A stretch of 64,000 bases of DNA from Tretioscincus oriximinensis (GCA_022410635.1 JAJVDF010000507.1:499051-563050), one strand, 5' to 3'; numbered from the stretch's first letter, positions 34,500-45,735 are shown. Translations and numbers: made by a program. Notes: a model not told the origin generated them from the sequence alone.

Positions 34500-35106
34500 T
34501 AGGGTTGCCATACGTTCCGGTAAACCGGGACAATCCCGGTTTGGGGGACTAAAATATAGTCCCCTCTGGGTATTAAGGCAAAATCCCGGCTTTTTACATT
34601 CCCCGATGTTGCATCAGGGAATGTAAAAATCCAGGATTTTAAAGGAAAAGCAGCCGTCAGAGCTGACAGCTGCAGCCTGGCAGCACTTTCTGGGGTCCAC
34701 AAGCGTCCGTGTGTGCGCGCACGTGCGCGCAGCTGCTCCTTTGCTGGAGGCGGGGNTTCGCCCTGCTCTCAGGCAAGCACGCCGCCAACNTGCCTCTAGC
34801 AGAGGAGAAATGCCTGGGTTTGTGACAGGAGGGCAGCTCTGTTCTCCTGTCACAAACCCAAGCGTTTTTGCTCCGCTGCAGGCGAGTTGGCAGCACGCTT
34901 GCCTGAGAGCAGGGCGAAACCCCGCCTCCAGCAAAGGAGCAGCTGCGCGCGCACACACACACACACGACGCTTGTGGTGAGACAGGCAGAAGAGAGGTTT
35001 TGCCTGTCTCACTACAAGCGTCCATATGTGCACGTGCGCACGCATGTGCACGCACCCCTACCCCATCCCCGTCCCAGTTTTGGGCTGAAAAAATATGGCA
35101 GCCCTA
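34500..35106. mobile_element. hAT element, 607 bp, perfect 8-bp TSD
   Basis: Ends TAGGGTTGCCATACG and, reversed, TAGGGCTGCCATATT; flanking GACCAGAG at 34492-34499 and 35107-35114. Removing it and one duplicate restores the CR1 3' UTR (...gaattgGACCAGAGcccgtctagtgcagc). The interior is GC-richer, with inverted repeats around CACAAGCGT and the GGCGGGG..CCCCGCC stems at 34745-34935. There is no transposase; several short frames here (up to 145 codons) are products of the palindromes. Confidence 0.95.
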
Positions 35107-35473
35107 GACCAGAGCCCGTCTAGTGCAGCATTTTGTCTCATAAAGAAGCCCATCAATTGCACCTGAGCAGTCTAAAACTGAAGAAGGCAAAATCTTTGCC
35201 TGTTCTCAATGCCCTGCAAATGATATTTCTGAAATACTACTGTTGCAACATCTTGGAAGCAGTATCAAGGCATTCATCCTAGTAGCTGTTTATACCATTG
35301 ATGTCCATGAACATGTCTAATTGTCTCTTAAAGCTATCCAGGCTGCTAGCTACCATCACTTCTTCTGGTAGTAAACCCCAAAAACCAATGACCCTCTGGG
35401 TGAAAAAGTAGTTTCCTTTATCTGTCCTCACTCTTCTGTCCATGGTTCTAGTGTTGTGTGATAAAAGAAAATA

Positions 35474-35796
35474 TACTGATCAAAACAATTAAGGGAACAC
35501 TTTAACATACGCCAGTTTGATGTAGTGGTTAGAGTGTTGGACTTGTACCTGGTAGTCTCCCGGTTCAATTCCCCACTCCTCCACGAAAGCCAGCTGGGTG
35601 ACCTTGGGCCAGTCACAGTTCTTTGAACTCTCTCAGCCCCACGTACTCCACAGGGTGTCTGTTGTGGAGAAAGCAACAAAAGCGACGTGCACCAGCCTAT
35701 GGTTGGCCGCCCTGAGNCCTTCGGGTATAGGACGGGATACAAGTACAAATAAATAAATAAATAAATAAAGTGTTCCCTCAATTGTTTTGAGCAGTA
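35474..35796. mobile_element. Tc1/mariner-type MITE carrying a Sauria-type SINE
   Basis: TACTGATCAAAACAATTAAG...GAGCAGTA ends, TA duplicated at 35472-35473 and 35797-35798. Without it the CR1 reads 'gaaaaTAttttttctctattcacc', as in the uninterrupted 4.83-kb copy. The interior is almost entirely the SINE listed next. Confidence 0.93.
35511..35769 (+). mobile_element. Sauria-type SINE, full length
   Basis: Head 'gccagtttgatgtagtggttagagtgttgg' (A box) and 'ccggttcaattcccc' (B box), core 'agctgggtgaccttgggccagtcac', tail 'gccgccctgag.ccttcgggtataggacgggatacaagtac' and (AAAT)5. The best copy of this family in the window. Confidence 0.93.
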
Positions 35797-37013
35797 TATT
35801 TTTTCTCTATTCACCTTATCCATCCCATGCATGATTTTACACACTTCAATTAGATCACCACTCAAATGCCATCTTTTAAGGCTGAAGAGGCTCAGACGCT
35901 GCAGCTAGATTTCATAAATGAGGTGCTGATCATTCTTGTTGCCCTTTTCTGCACCTTCCCTAGTTCCACAATGCTCTTTTTGAGATGTGGTAACCAGAAT
36001 TGTACACAGTATTTCAAATATAGCCTCACGACATATTTATAAAGAGGCAAAACAACACTTGCTGACTTGTTTTCAATTCCTTTCCTATTTATTCCTAATA
36101 TCGAATTTGTTTGTGTTTTTTTGCTACTGTTGCACACTGGGATAACATCCTCACTGAACTATCCACCAACACTCCAAGATTATTTTCCTGCTCTGTCACA
36201 AAAAGCTTGGTTACCATCAGTTCCTACGAGTAATTGAGGTTCTTTGCCCAACTTTGCTCTTGCTTCCGTTGAAGTGCATTTGCCACTTTGTTGCCACTCA
36301 CCCAATTACAATACATCATTAGGAAGTGCCTTCATTTTCAGTTTTCACTACCCTGAACAGTTTACTGTCATCAGCAAACTTGGCTACTTCACTATTTACC
36401 TCGGCATCCATATCATTTATGAATATATTGAAAAGCAGGGGTCCCAGTACTGACCCCTGGGGCACTCAACTTCTCACCTCCTTCCACCCAGAGAACTGTC
36501 CATTCTTACCCTCTGTTTTCTGTCTTTTAACCAGTTTTCAATCCAGGATAAGATCTGTCCTCTTATCCCATGACTGAAGAGCTTTTTTAGGAGCCTTTGA
36601 TGAAGGACTTTATCAAAAGACTTCTGAAAGTCTAGATAGACAGTATCAATGGATTCCCCTTGACCATGCGTTTCAAAGAATTCCAACACGTTTGTAAGGC
36701 ATGATTACCTGTCCGGAAGCCGTGCGTGGTTTCATTCAGCAATGCATGTTTCTGCAAGCGTTTAGTAATTTTATCCTTGATTATGGTTTCCAACACTTTA
36801 CCTGGAACTGATGTTAAACTGACAGATCTATAATTTCTGGGATCATTTTTAAAAGATTGGTGTTATATTTGCTTCCCTCTTATCTACTGGCAAAGTGCCT
36901 GATCTTAAGGAAAAATTAAATATTTTGGCTAGAAATTCAGCAATTTCACATTTGAGTTCTTTTAAGAATTCTGGGATGAATTGTTGTCCATTGACATTCA
37001 TTGTTGTCCTTAA

Positions 37014-38305
37014 CTAAGCATATCTAACTCCCCTTCTAGCGTCTGCATTTATATGCCTTTCTCTGGTGCAGGTTAAGCCCAGTATGTTTGTGAGTAACCA
37101 CAGTTCACTCATCACAGCCTGATTTCCTTCTAATATACTATTATCTGCAAAATTAAGTTCTTCAGTAATTGGATATGCATTTACACTTTCTTGAACCAGA
37201 TTCAGCATGGCTCCTCTTTTGTTCTTACGTTCAATGTTTTTTGTTTTATTTTTATCCTATTATGAAACCATCTTGAACAATTCCTTGGAAAGATTATATA
37301 CAAGTACAAAATGCAAATAGAAAACCACCTGTTTCATCCACACTAGCTCTTTTAGAAAGTATTTTAAAGCAAATGAATAGAACAAAGGTTTAATGAAGTT
37401 ATAGATTCAAGTTTCAACCAAATTTTAAAAATTGGATACAAGGAAATCATTCAGAGATTATGGATAGGATCACTCTCTGAAACTGTAAAAATATGTCATT
37501 TTATCTNAGAGTGCAACTAGAAGTTCATAGAATATCCGAACAATTGTTTTTATTAAATGTTGTAATCTACTTCTTGAGACTTAGGTGTGAAAGATGAGAT
37601 AGAAATATTTGAAATTAATAAATAAATTCTTTATTAACTTTTCCTTGTGCTCTTGGAAAAACTCTACACTGGCCTCAATGTACACATAACTAGATACTGT
37701 TAAACTTTTAGAAATAAGTTACATTCCTATTAGCTTTATTTCTCCTGATGGACTGGTTTAGCAATAAAAATGCAACTCTTTGATAAAGAACTATGGCGAG
37801 TATGCCTAATTCTTCCTCAGAGCAAATTCCTTGGGCAGCTTTCTCCCTTATATACAGTCTTGCTATCCACTTAGTTTAATCATTTTTCACCCCTGTCAGA
37901 TGTCTATTTCTAATTAGTGGTCATCCTAGCATTATCCAATCAGTTATTTTCCTATTGATTTATCTAGAATGGCAATACCCAGCACACCCAGAATGCCCAG
38001 CTACAAAAAATTCTACAAAAATATATATGCAAGTATTATTTACACAGCTAGGGATTTATACACAGAGATTGTATAGTTTTAGGTTATGACAGGCATACTA
38101 TGTCTGATCCATATGTTATTACAAAATTTATTTACACGACATTATTTCAGATGAAAACTTGAGAAACTGCACTACACTGAAAAAAACACAAAGTTGTAAA
38201 TCAGCTCTAGCCTCCTGCAGAAATTGTTTCATTAAAGACTTTGAGTCATACAAATGAAAGATAATGAATTTAAGTTTTTCTTTCATATGACCACAAAAAT
38301 GAATC
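37014..38305. other. No confirmed gene
   Basis: At 37203-37232 a plus-strand CR1-like tail ('atggctcctcttttgttcttacgttc') stands alone. A minus-strand 64-codon frame just before it may be CR1 5' RT or another LINE. The rest is AT-rich without recognisable content. Confidence 0.4.
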
Positions 38306-38307
38306 CA

Positions 38308-38705
38308 GCTAAGAACATAAGAACATAAGAGGAGCCCATTTAGTCCAGCATTCTGTCTCACATAGTGGCCCACCAATTGCACCTGGGCAGTCTGGAACAG
38401 AAGAAGGCAAAATCATAGAATCATAGAGTTGGAAGGGACCTCCAGGATCATCGAGTCCAACCCCCTGCTCAATGCAGGATTCATTAAACCATCCCAGACA
38501 GATGACTGTCCAGTCTCTGTTTGAAGACTTGTCCAGTCTCTGTTTGAAGACAGTTCTCAATGCCTTACAAATGGTTCAGGAATATTGCCTGTTGCTTCAC
38601 CTCAGAGGCATTATCAAAACATCCATCCTAGTAGTTGTTTATGCCCTTGGTTTCTATGAACTTGTTTAATCCTGACTTAAAGCTATCCAGGCTGCTAGCT
38701 ACAGA
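38308..38705 (-). mobile_element. CR1 LINE 3' end, interrupted by another CR1
   Basis: TTATG-type tail (TAAGAACATAAGAACATAAGAG), 3' UTR to 'gaagaaggcaaaatc', then a different CR1 inserted (38414-38550), then continuation 'gttctcaatgccttacaaatgg' to the 'gctatccaggctgctagctac' end. Confidence 0.9.
38414..38550 (-). mobile_element. Classical CR1 subfamily 3' end (ATTCTATG tail)
   Basis: 'aatcatagaatcatagagttggaagggacctccaggatcatcgagtcc' is the reverse complement of the classical amniote CR1 3' end with ATTCTATGATT octamers. It differs from the TTATGTTC-tailed copies elsewhere here. A 23-bp unit 'ttgtccagtctctgtttgaagac' is tandemly duplicated at its inner end (38506-38555). Confidence 0.9.
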
Positions 38706-39611
38706 TGTCCCATTAAATGCCAAATGACTGTTCTTTAGTTCTTAGTTTAGTTCTTTGATCCTTTTGGCCAGACTTCATGCTCTCTATAGGAATCATATAT
38801 AATTAAGACAGTTTACATCTATTCTATTCCTAATTACATTGAAACAATTAATGACTGTGTTTTTTAAACAAAATGTCCATCTTGATTAAAAAGCAACACA
38901 AAAATTGATACAAATATATTAGTTCATCTTTGCTTGATTATAGTCCAGATTTTATTCATCAGTAGTTGGCATAGCATTTACAATTAATTATTAATGCCAA
39001 AATGGAAGAAAATCCCTGATTTACAAAACATTAGGATTTAGAGAAACGCTATCAAACATCTTGGTTTGATTTCCCCCTCCTAACGGAAACAAAAAAAANC
39101 CAACAATTACTGAACTCTTGTCTTTTTTCCCCTTTTATTTTCATAAATATTTATACACAATTGCATTTTTCTTGTAAACAGGATTTTTTCTGCCCAAAGG
39201 GGAAAAAAACAATTTGTGTGTTAATTTTTATCTCACTGGTTTTGTTCAGCTTCAGTAGCTTAGTATATAAAATAAGTGATTAGATAAGAAAGGAATACAT
39301 GCAACCTGAGTTTGCTAATATAGAGAATTTTAATTAGGAAACGTTAATTTGCTCTGATTCAGACCCATCCCAGCCTATCCACATGAAGATAAAACACAGT
39401 TCAGTAATTCTGTTCCCTATGTTTGGAAAAGTTCTGTTTCCTGTCAGTTTAGTTTCTGCTGCCCCCTGCTGACACGTGTTGATATAAAATACTGTACTTT
39501 AGGGTACAACTTTAAGAATATTATTTGCAACCAATTTCTTTTTCCTCAGAAAGNGATGATGTTCAGCGTTCTCTGTGATCACATACATATTTTAAACTCT
39601 CTCAAATATAT

Positions 39612-39722
39612 CTTTAATCCTGAAGAAGTAGACGTGTGTCTACGAAAGCTTATGCCACCCACTTTTCTCAAGTTAGTCTCAAAGTGCTGCTAGTTCCTTT
39701 GCTGGACTTTAATCCTGAAGAA
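39612..39722 (+). mobile_element. Short retroposed repeat with 16-bp TSD
   Basis: The 'tagacgtgtgtctacgaaagcttatgccacccacttttctcaagttagtctcaaagtgctgctagttcctttgctgga' core matches the hairpin locus at 591-760. It is flanked by direct repeats CTTTAATCCTGAAGAA at 39612-39627 and 39707-39722, the mark of target-primed insertion. Confidence 0.8.
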
Positions 39723-40313
39723 TGCCGTTTAATTCAGAAAAAATGGATGGAGTTCATTCTGTAGAACTGAGTAAAAGTGTGACCAGGGCCTTAAAGGCAA
39801 AGCAACATCAAGCTTTCATAACATTTGGACGAGTAACCAACAGGTACTGATTGATATTTTATAAAATATCTACAAAGAAGATACTGGAAAACCATTTATC
39901 TTCCCACAATAATAACATTCCTATGGAAAATAACTGGTACACAACCTGGGAATAGTTTTGAAAGTAGTTTTGGCACATCAACCACAAAAGGCTGCAAGCA
40001 ATGGCCAACTGCTTTTTTACTTCAAGTCCTGCCTAACGTGGATCTGCACCTTGGGCAGAGTACTCCAAACCTTGACCATTTTACCGTAATTTACTCTTTA
40101 AANATATATATATATATATTTAATGACAAACAAACATAGAAACAAATATATGCAATACGAAACATTTCCCCTCCCAACTTAGAAGGACCATGATTCAATA
40201 TATACAGATATATACAGATACATACGTATAATTCTATATAACTTTATCTTAATCTTAAATCAGAGACCATGACAAGAGTCTGGGTAATAATCCAATATCT
40301 ATTGCTTTCTACA
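39723..40313. other. Plain sequence and a possible L1 3' UTR
   Basis: From about 40100 (TA run, then 'aatgacaaacaaacatagaaacaaatata') the sequence may be the 3' UTR of the minus-strand L1 that follows. Before that nothing is recognised. Confidence 0.4.
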
Positions 40314-41030
40314 TCAATTNCAGTGAGTTATCTCCAACTTTGTTCCCAAGTAGATACCTCCAAGTGTAATTATATCAAAGAGTAACATACCTGCTAAGTA
40401 TTCTTGCCAAAGTTGAACAGACCATTGAGTTTTATCCTTCCACCCCCTAGCCGTTACAATTTGAGCTGCCCAGATACATCTTGACAAGATGTACTGGGAA
40501 GAATACTGCAAATCTAGGGTGCTATGAAATTTTGGGGTGCTGGGTATATCAATATTTTAAATAGAGTTTATTTCCTTACTAATTAGATCCCAAAATTCTG
40601 TCACAAATGGACAATTTAGCTACATATGGCAGTATGTACCAATTGTGGGACATCCATGCCAGCACCTTGGGGGTATCACTCCCATGTGAGCTAATTGTGC
40701 TGGGGTTTTATACCAGCGTGTGGTAATTTTGATATCCAGCTCCTTGAACTTGTTATATTTAAGCTTATTAATTGCATTTTGACCATCTTCGGTAAGGATA
40801 AGATCTACTTAATAGTAATTGTCTGTTATTATATTTTATCTTTATCAATAAAAGATATAATTTCCATATCAGAAGAGAGTCTCCTTTTATCTTACTCTCT
40901 AATATATTTTTAAGATCTTCTCTTTTTTGAGGCATGACAACCTTAATTAAAGGTTTATTCATAAAAGCGTGGACCGCTCTCTCTCCAAGACAATTTTGAC
41001 TGAGAGCATTCAAACTCTCAATTTAGTTAC
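40314..41030 (-). pseudogene. L1 ORF2 C-terminal domain, broken
   Basis: Reading the minus strand across two frames gives 'WYKTPAQLAHMGVIPP', then 'CWHGCPTIGTYCHM..NCPFV..FWDLI' (the cysteine-histidine motif at the end of L1 ORF2: C-x3-C-x7-H-x4-C-like), then 'YSSQYILSRCIWAAQIVTARGWKDKTQWS' (the terminal helix, 40314-40511). Upstream, at 41013-40768, a 'LSQNCLGERAVHAFM' frame is consistent with the preceding segment. Stops and an N interrupt it. The endonuclease and RT are absent. Confidence 0.72.
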
Positions 41031-41129
41031 ATTCTTGGGANTGCCATTGGCTTCAAATAGGTCTCTTAACCTCTTAACAGAAAACCCGCTTAAATATCTT
41101 GCTAAGTTAGACTCACCAGCGAGATTAAT

Positions 41130-41428
41130 GGAAGTAATGTAGCTAGCAGCCTGGATAGCTTTAAGACAGGATTAGACAAGTTCATGGAAGCCAAGGGTAT
41201 AAACATCTACTAAGTTGAATGACTTGATACTGCCTCTGATCGAGCAACAGGCAGTATTCCTGAAATGCCATCTGCAGGGCGTCGAGAACAATTGAAGATT
41301 TTGCCTTCTTCAGTTCCATACTGCCCAGGTGCAATTGATGAGCCTCTGTGTGAGACAGGATGCAGGACTAGATGGACTGCAGCCCATTTCAGCAAGGCTA
41401 TTTTTATGTTCTTATGTTCAAAAGGTAG
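41130..41428 (+). mobile_element. CR1 LINE 3' end
   Basis: Starts at the 'gtagctagcagcctggatagctttaagacagg' block and ends with TTTTTATGTTCTTATGTTC; moderately diverged. Confidence 0.9.
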
Positions 41429-41708
41429 TGCGGTATCAACCTTAGAAAATATACACTGGCTGTCTATGCTACCTACATCAAAGCTAGAATAATGTATTTT
41501 TATTGTTTATACAGAAAAGAGTGACAGGACAATTGTTTCTAAGAGCAGTCACCACATCTTGCTATCTTATATAATTTTCTTATCAGGATATGCATGTTAC
41601 TTGGAACTTAACCTGCATAATATTTGTTTGCTTCATCCTGCCAGGTAATCAGAGCTGTGCATTGCTGATCTGATGAAGAAAATGCAGCTATATTGGGGTA
41701 AGCNTTCT

Positions 41709-41918
41709 GGCCATTGATTAGGCTGCTCAGATGACCCCTTTTGGGGAGGGTTGAAAACCTGTTTTGGGGATGCCTCCCAGNTTTTTCTGAAGAAATCTTT
41801 TTCAAAAAAAAATTTCTGAAAAAAAATTCCTCAGAAAAAACTGGGAGGCACCCCAAAAATGGGTTTTCAANNCCCCCCCCAAAAAAGGGGTCATCTGGTC
41901 AGCCTAGCCATCGATGGG
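41709..41918. repeat. Palindromic MITE-like element, ~100-bp arms, no spacer
   Basis: Left half 41709-41810 (ccattgattaggctgctcagatgacccctttt...ctcccag.tttttctgaag) is mirrored by 41813-41918. Its centre is an AT-rich run near 41812. Four Ns fall in symmetrical homopolymers. The target duplication is unclear. Confidence 0.8.
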
Positions 41919-41984
41919 ATAAAAACAAAGGCAGAATCTCATATNGGTAGACCCCAACCTTNCTAACCCTTCCTGCCCCACCCC

Positions 41985-42080
41985 TTTTTGGCCCATGTGA
42001 CCAAAAAGGGTGTGGGTGCAAGACATGTGACCAAAAAGGGGCATGGCTGGAAATCATGTAACCAAAAAGCGGTGGGCCCA
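41985..42080. repeat. Tandem repeat, ~33-bp period, three units
   Basis: CATGTGACCAAAAAGGG units at 41994, 42025 and (as CATGTAACCAAAAAGCG) 42055, with intervening GTGGGTGCAAGA / GCATGGCTGGAAAT. A reversed CCCCTTTTTGG sits just before them. Confidence 0.8.
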
Positions 42081-42099
42081 GAAACAAGGCAACAGGAAG

Positions 42100-43640
42100 C
42101 AGATAGGGTAGTGGGGCTGGGAGAAGCTAAGATCCTGGAGTTTCTCCTTTTTATAGCCCACAAACCCAGTGGGAATCTTGTATCTATGTAAGATTCTCAT
42201 ATCATTTTACATCATTGCTTCTGGCACCTTCAGAAGGAAAGAGGAAGGAAGGGGTAGGCATCCATGCCAGCCGCAGCAATGGCTGAAATGAAGTGGCGTC
42301 TGGCATGGATGGAGAAAAATGTGGCTCCAGCAATGAAGTGAAGGTAGATTAAAGTTTGCCCCTTAATCTCATCTAGGTTTTAATTAAGCTTCGCTGCACT
42401 TTTAGAAGGATAGACGTCACCAGAGAAAAGATAAGCTCTTTCAAAACTTCCCATTTTGCTGATGGTAAAAAGGAAGGACGTGATAGCTGCTTCCCCTCTA
42501 CGTTGGAGCAGTCTGGTTCAATTTCCAGCCTATCCCTGGGAATAGACAATAGCAAATCCTGACTGTATATCAACCAAGAAGACAGCAAAGAGGAAGATGT
42601 TGATTTTGAGGTGGCTTTAGTTCAGTGGCAGGGAAAACTGCCTGGTAAGTGGGGGGCTTGTNGTTGAATATCCAGGCTTCCCAGAGAAGTGCACAATGGC
42701 AAACCACTGCAAAGGCGAGGTATGGTTGTAGTTTATTGATACAGCAAACTACCTGGGAAACAGAGGCTTGAATTCCAAGGCTTTCCCAAAAAGTGGCAAT
42801 GGAAAACCACTGTCATATCTCTCTGTCAGTATCTTTCACTGTTGTATCTCTCAAGGTTTAGGTGTTGCTCGGATTTCAGGAAGATGGAAGCTGAATTATG
42901 GGGACTGAAATATGGGGAAGTAAACCAGGTCTGTCAATCAGCCCTGCAGGAGGACAAGCAAGTCTTGCAGACAGCAACTGAGGCTGTGGAGAAAGCTGGT
43001 TAGGAACAGACACAGCGGCATAGGATGCAGTTGATCCTAGATGATAGGCTTGAGAAAGCGTATCTGTGCTGTTTGCAGAGATTAGCTCAGAAGAGCATGA
43101 AGTCTGTGTGTGCATCCTCAGAAGTGGAGGGATGGTAGCTATTTAAGGCTCTTTCCAGCATGATCCCATCATGCTCTGTACCTTGCTTCAGTACCCTGCT
43201 ACTTGAGTGTTGGTAGGCAATGACTTTTGGGGAATTACTGGCATGTGAGCCTGTGGAACAACAGATTCCTCAGGTAGGACCTTTTGTTGGTTCCAATCCT
43301 TTTTCATTTATTGTTGGTGCAACAACTAAGTTTTTTGGTGCCCTTTGGTAATATATTATAATTTTATTATACAGAGCCAGACAAAGCTTTGGTGAAATCT
43401 CATCAAATATAGGGGATGCCTCTATACTATTTTTGCTACTCTATATTTGCTCTATATTTTCTGACTGTGTTTTTAAGAGTTCACTTTGTATCTATTACAA
43501 CTCTGTTTGAGTTTTTGCTGTTGATCGTTTATATATTTTAGAATTGTTTATTACCATCTGCTTTGTTAGAATACTGTGTCCTTATCAGTCTTTGGACATT
43601 TTGCTACATAATAAGGTCTTTGCTTGTTTAGAACTGTTGT
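42100..43640. other. No gene recognised; two weak repeat hints
   Basis: 42605-42800 contains two similar segments ('gcttcccagagaagtgcacaatggcaaaccactg' and 'gctttcccaaaaagtggcaatggaaaaccactg'), preceded by a tRNA-like 'ggctttagttcagtggcaggg'; probably an old SINE dimer. 42880-43330 is GC-richer and unassigned. Confidence 0.4.
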
Positions 43641-43689
43641 TGATACTAAGATTGTTGCAAACAATGGAGGGAGTGGTGCCAGCTAAGAC

Positions 43690-43987
43690 GGTCAACAAAA
43701 AACAAAAAGGCACCACACGGCTGCTAGAAAAGTGTATTAAGAAAGACAAAAATAATTCTGGGTATCAGAACAAAGGCGGGGCAATCTCCGCCCAGTAGTG
43801 GTAGAGATTTCGATAAGCTTCTTCAGGCCCCAAGAGGAACCCAGCCAAGGTTATGTTTACAAGGAGTGTATAGGTTTGAGAGTAAAAAGCTCCACCGAGA
43901 CAGGATTCAAAGAAGTTTTGTAAATGTCTGCAGTAGTGACAGTTTCTTTTCTAGCAGCCGTGTGGTGTCTTTTTGTTTTTTGTTGAC
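43690..43987. repeat. Inverted repeat pair (~43-bp arms)
   Basis: 43690-43732 (ggtcaacaaaaaacaaaaaggcaccacacggctgctagaaaag) and 43945-43987 are reverse complements with one or two differences, 212 bp apart. The minus-strand reading of the left half begins 'cctgaagaagcttatcgaaatc', recalling the CTGAAGAAG...CGAAA start of the short repeats at 650 and 39620. Confidence 0.78.
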
Positions 43988-44124
43988 CGATACTGAGATT
44001 GTGGCAAGACTAAGACTTTCAGCATCTTTTTCCTCTTTCTTGGAAGGCAGGAATTCAGCACAATAATCCTCACATCTGTAGACAACAATCTTTGGGAGGT
44101 TTTTAACCAATTATAAGCTTGACT

Positions 44125-44600
44125 AGTGGAATTAAGCCCACTGCTTTAGGAATACAGTGGGCTCTATCATTCTTCCTAAAGCAGTTGGCTTAATTCTTAT
44201 TCTGTCCTCTGTCTTCTCTTCTTTTTCCTCTCTTCTTCTTTTTCTTCTTATCTTCCTGATTTCTTCTTCTTTTCTCTCCTCTTCTATTTTTTTCTCTTCT
44301 TCTTTCTGTCCTTTTCTTTTCTTCTCTTTTTCTTCTTCTCCTCCTCCTCTTCTACTTGTTCTTTCCCTAGGACCCGCACTCCCTGTCTCACCTCCTCTCC
44401 TATATTCCTTCCTCCTCGCTTCTCCTCGCTACTATCCTTCTCTCGTCCTCACTACTGGTTCACTTTTACTTTTCCCAGCCTCCTCTACTTCACTCTGGGC
44501 CTCCTCTTCCTCCTCTTTTTCCCTCCCCCAGCCCTTCTGTTCTTCCCTTCCCCTTGGGGCCTTCTCTTCCTCCCTTCGCCCCCTTTCTGGTCTTCCTGTC
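44125..44600. repeat. Pyrimidine-rich element with small terminal inverted repeat
   Basis: Begins with 'aattaagcccactgctttaggaatacagtgggctc', its approximate inverse 'cctaaagcagttggcttaatt' at 44174-44196, then about 400 bp that are almost pure C/T. The reverse complement of the same arrangement (purine tract, then 'gagcccactgtatccctaaggcagcaggctta') is at 46810-47395, so this is a repeat family rather than an isolated tract. The 181-codon serine/leucine/phenylalanine frame across it is a composition artefact. Confidence 0.7.
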
Positions 44601-44759
44601 CCACAGGGCCTGCTGGATCCATTCATCTTTGTCAAAATCCTTGTTGCAATGGGAGCAGAAGAGTTTTCTTGGCTACACAGGCCATCTGGAAGCTACTCAT
44701 AGCCCCCAAACNCTTTTGCTCTTCATTTGCAGCCAGGACTTTGTGGAAGGNGGCCAGAC

Positions 44760-45735
44760 CCAGCTGTGCTTCCACCTAGATGAGGAGGCCCTGGGGTAGA
44801 GAGAAAAGGGGGAGGCCCAGGGGGAAGAAGGANAGTTCAGATTTACTCAGTTAGAGGGAGAAGAGTTTTGAGAAGGCACTAAGTTTATTCTGCTAAATCT
44901 GTTGAATCCATGAGCTGCCTTGGAAGGGTGGTTTGTCTCTGTGCTGAAACTGCTGGGTTTCCCCTCCCCATTTTAGAGTTTCTTCATATGATGTGTTGGC
45001 CAATTTTCAACTTCCTGCTGCTGCTGAAGCTTTGCAGTTTTAGATCACCCTGTAGCCTGCACATGTCCTTCAATTCCCACTAGTGTTTGTCAATAAACAC
45101 CTTCAAATAAAGAAAAGTGAGTAAATATTAGGAATGTTAAAGAAATTTGGCCCATTGGTATCTTATAGCCTAAACCTAAGTATGTTTATTCAATAGTGCC
45201 TCCTAGTAAATTTCATAGAATTTAGTTTGAAATAAGCTCACTTCCACCTTCATGTATTTTTTAAAAGAACAAAATATTGCAAAAAGCAGAACAAGCACAT
45301 TTATTTGCACAACACTCAAGCTTTTGTCTAGGAGATGGCCTTTTCCTTAAATCATACATTTATCTCTGGAACACAGCACAAACAGCTGCATGTAGTTATG
45401 GTACAAAACAAAAACAATAATTTAACACACAGCACACAGCTATTAAAGCTAAAAGCTCTGTGAATAAATCACAAGTTTGGTATTCTTCTTTTGTGTTCAT
45501 CTGTCCGGAAGAAAAGGAGGATTTGAATATAGGAATTATTCTGCTAAGGAAAAATTTATCAGTTGCAAACATATGCAGATATCCAGCAATTTAAATGTTC
45601 ACGGTGGGAATATCTGTGCTATCATTACATTAAACAAAGATTTTTGCTTTCTCATATACTTTAAATGAAGGAATAGATTGACAACTTCCTCATGTAAGAG
45701 CATAAAAAGACCTTTACAGGATATAACAGATGAAT
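44760..45735. other. No gene recognised
   Basis: Single-copy-looking AT-rich sequence, no frames with domains. Sequence before 44800 continues GC-richer from the pyrimidine element. Confidence 0.4.

Larger units (their letters stand above)
34461..37010 (-). mobile_element. CR1 LINE, longest copy, holding two later insertions
   Basis: Minus-strand CR1 starting with its tail at 34461. After removal of the hAT (34500-35106) and the MITE (35474-35796) it covers the 3' UTR, the ORF2 C-terminus, the RT with [14 protein letters not shown] complement (FADD block near 36380) and the upstream 'HGIRGQILSWIENWLKDRKQ' and 'VYLDFQKSFDKVLHQRLLKK' segments (36474-36689). It continues through the 5' part of RT to about 37010. 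Frameshifts and stops are numerous. The 36840-37200 part is weaker and its exact end is uncertain. Confidence 0.88.

Noticed and set aside
34614..35055. Overlapping 132- and 145-codon minus-strand frames with many alanines and cysteines
   Set aside because: They fall wholly in the palindromic GC-rich interior of a 607-bp hAT element with a defined TSD; frames on both strands mirror each other.
42880..43330. Possible LTR/primer-binding-site region (ttggtgcaacaac, ttttggtgcc)
   Set aside because: No second copy, no TG...CA pairing and no pol frame nearby.
44157..44702. 181-codon open frame rich in S, L, F
   Set aside because: It lies in an almost pure C/T tract; absence of stops follows from composition. 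No start context, domain or splice sites.
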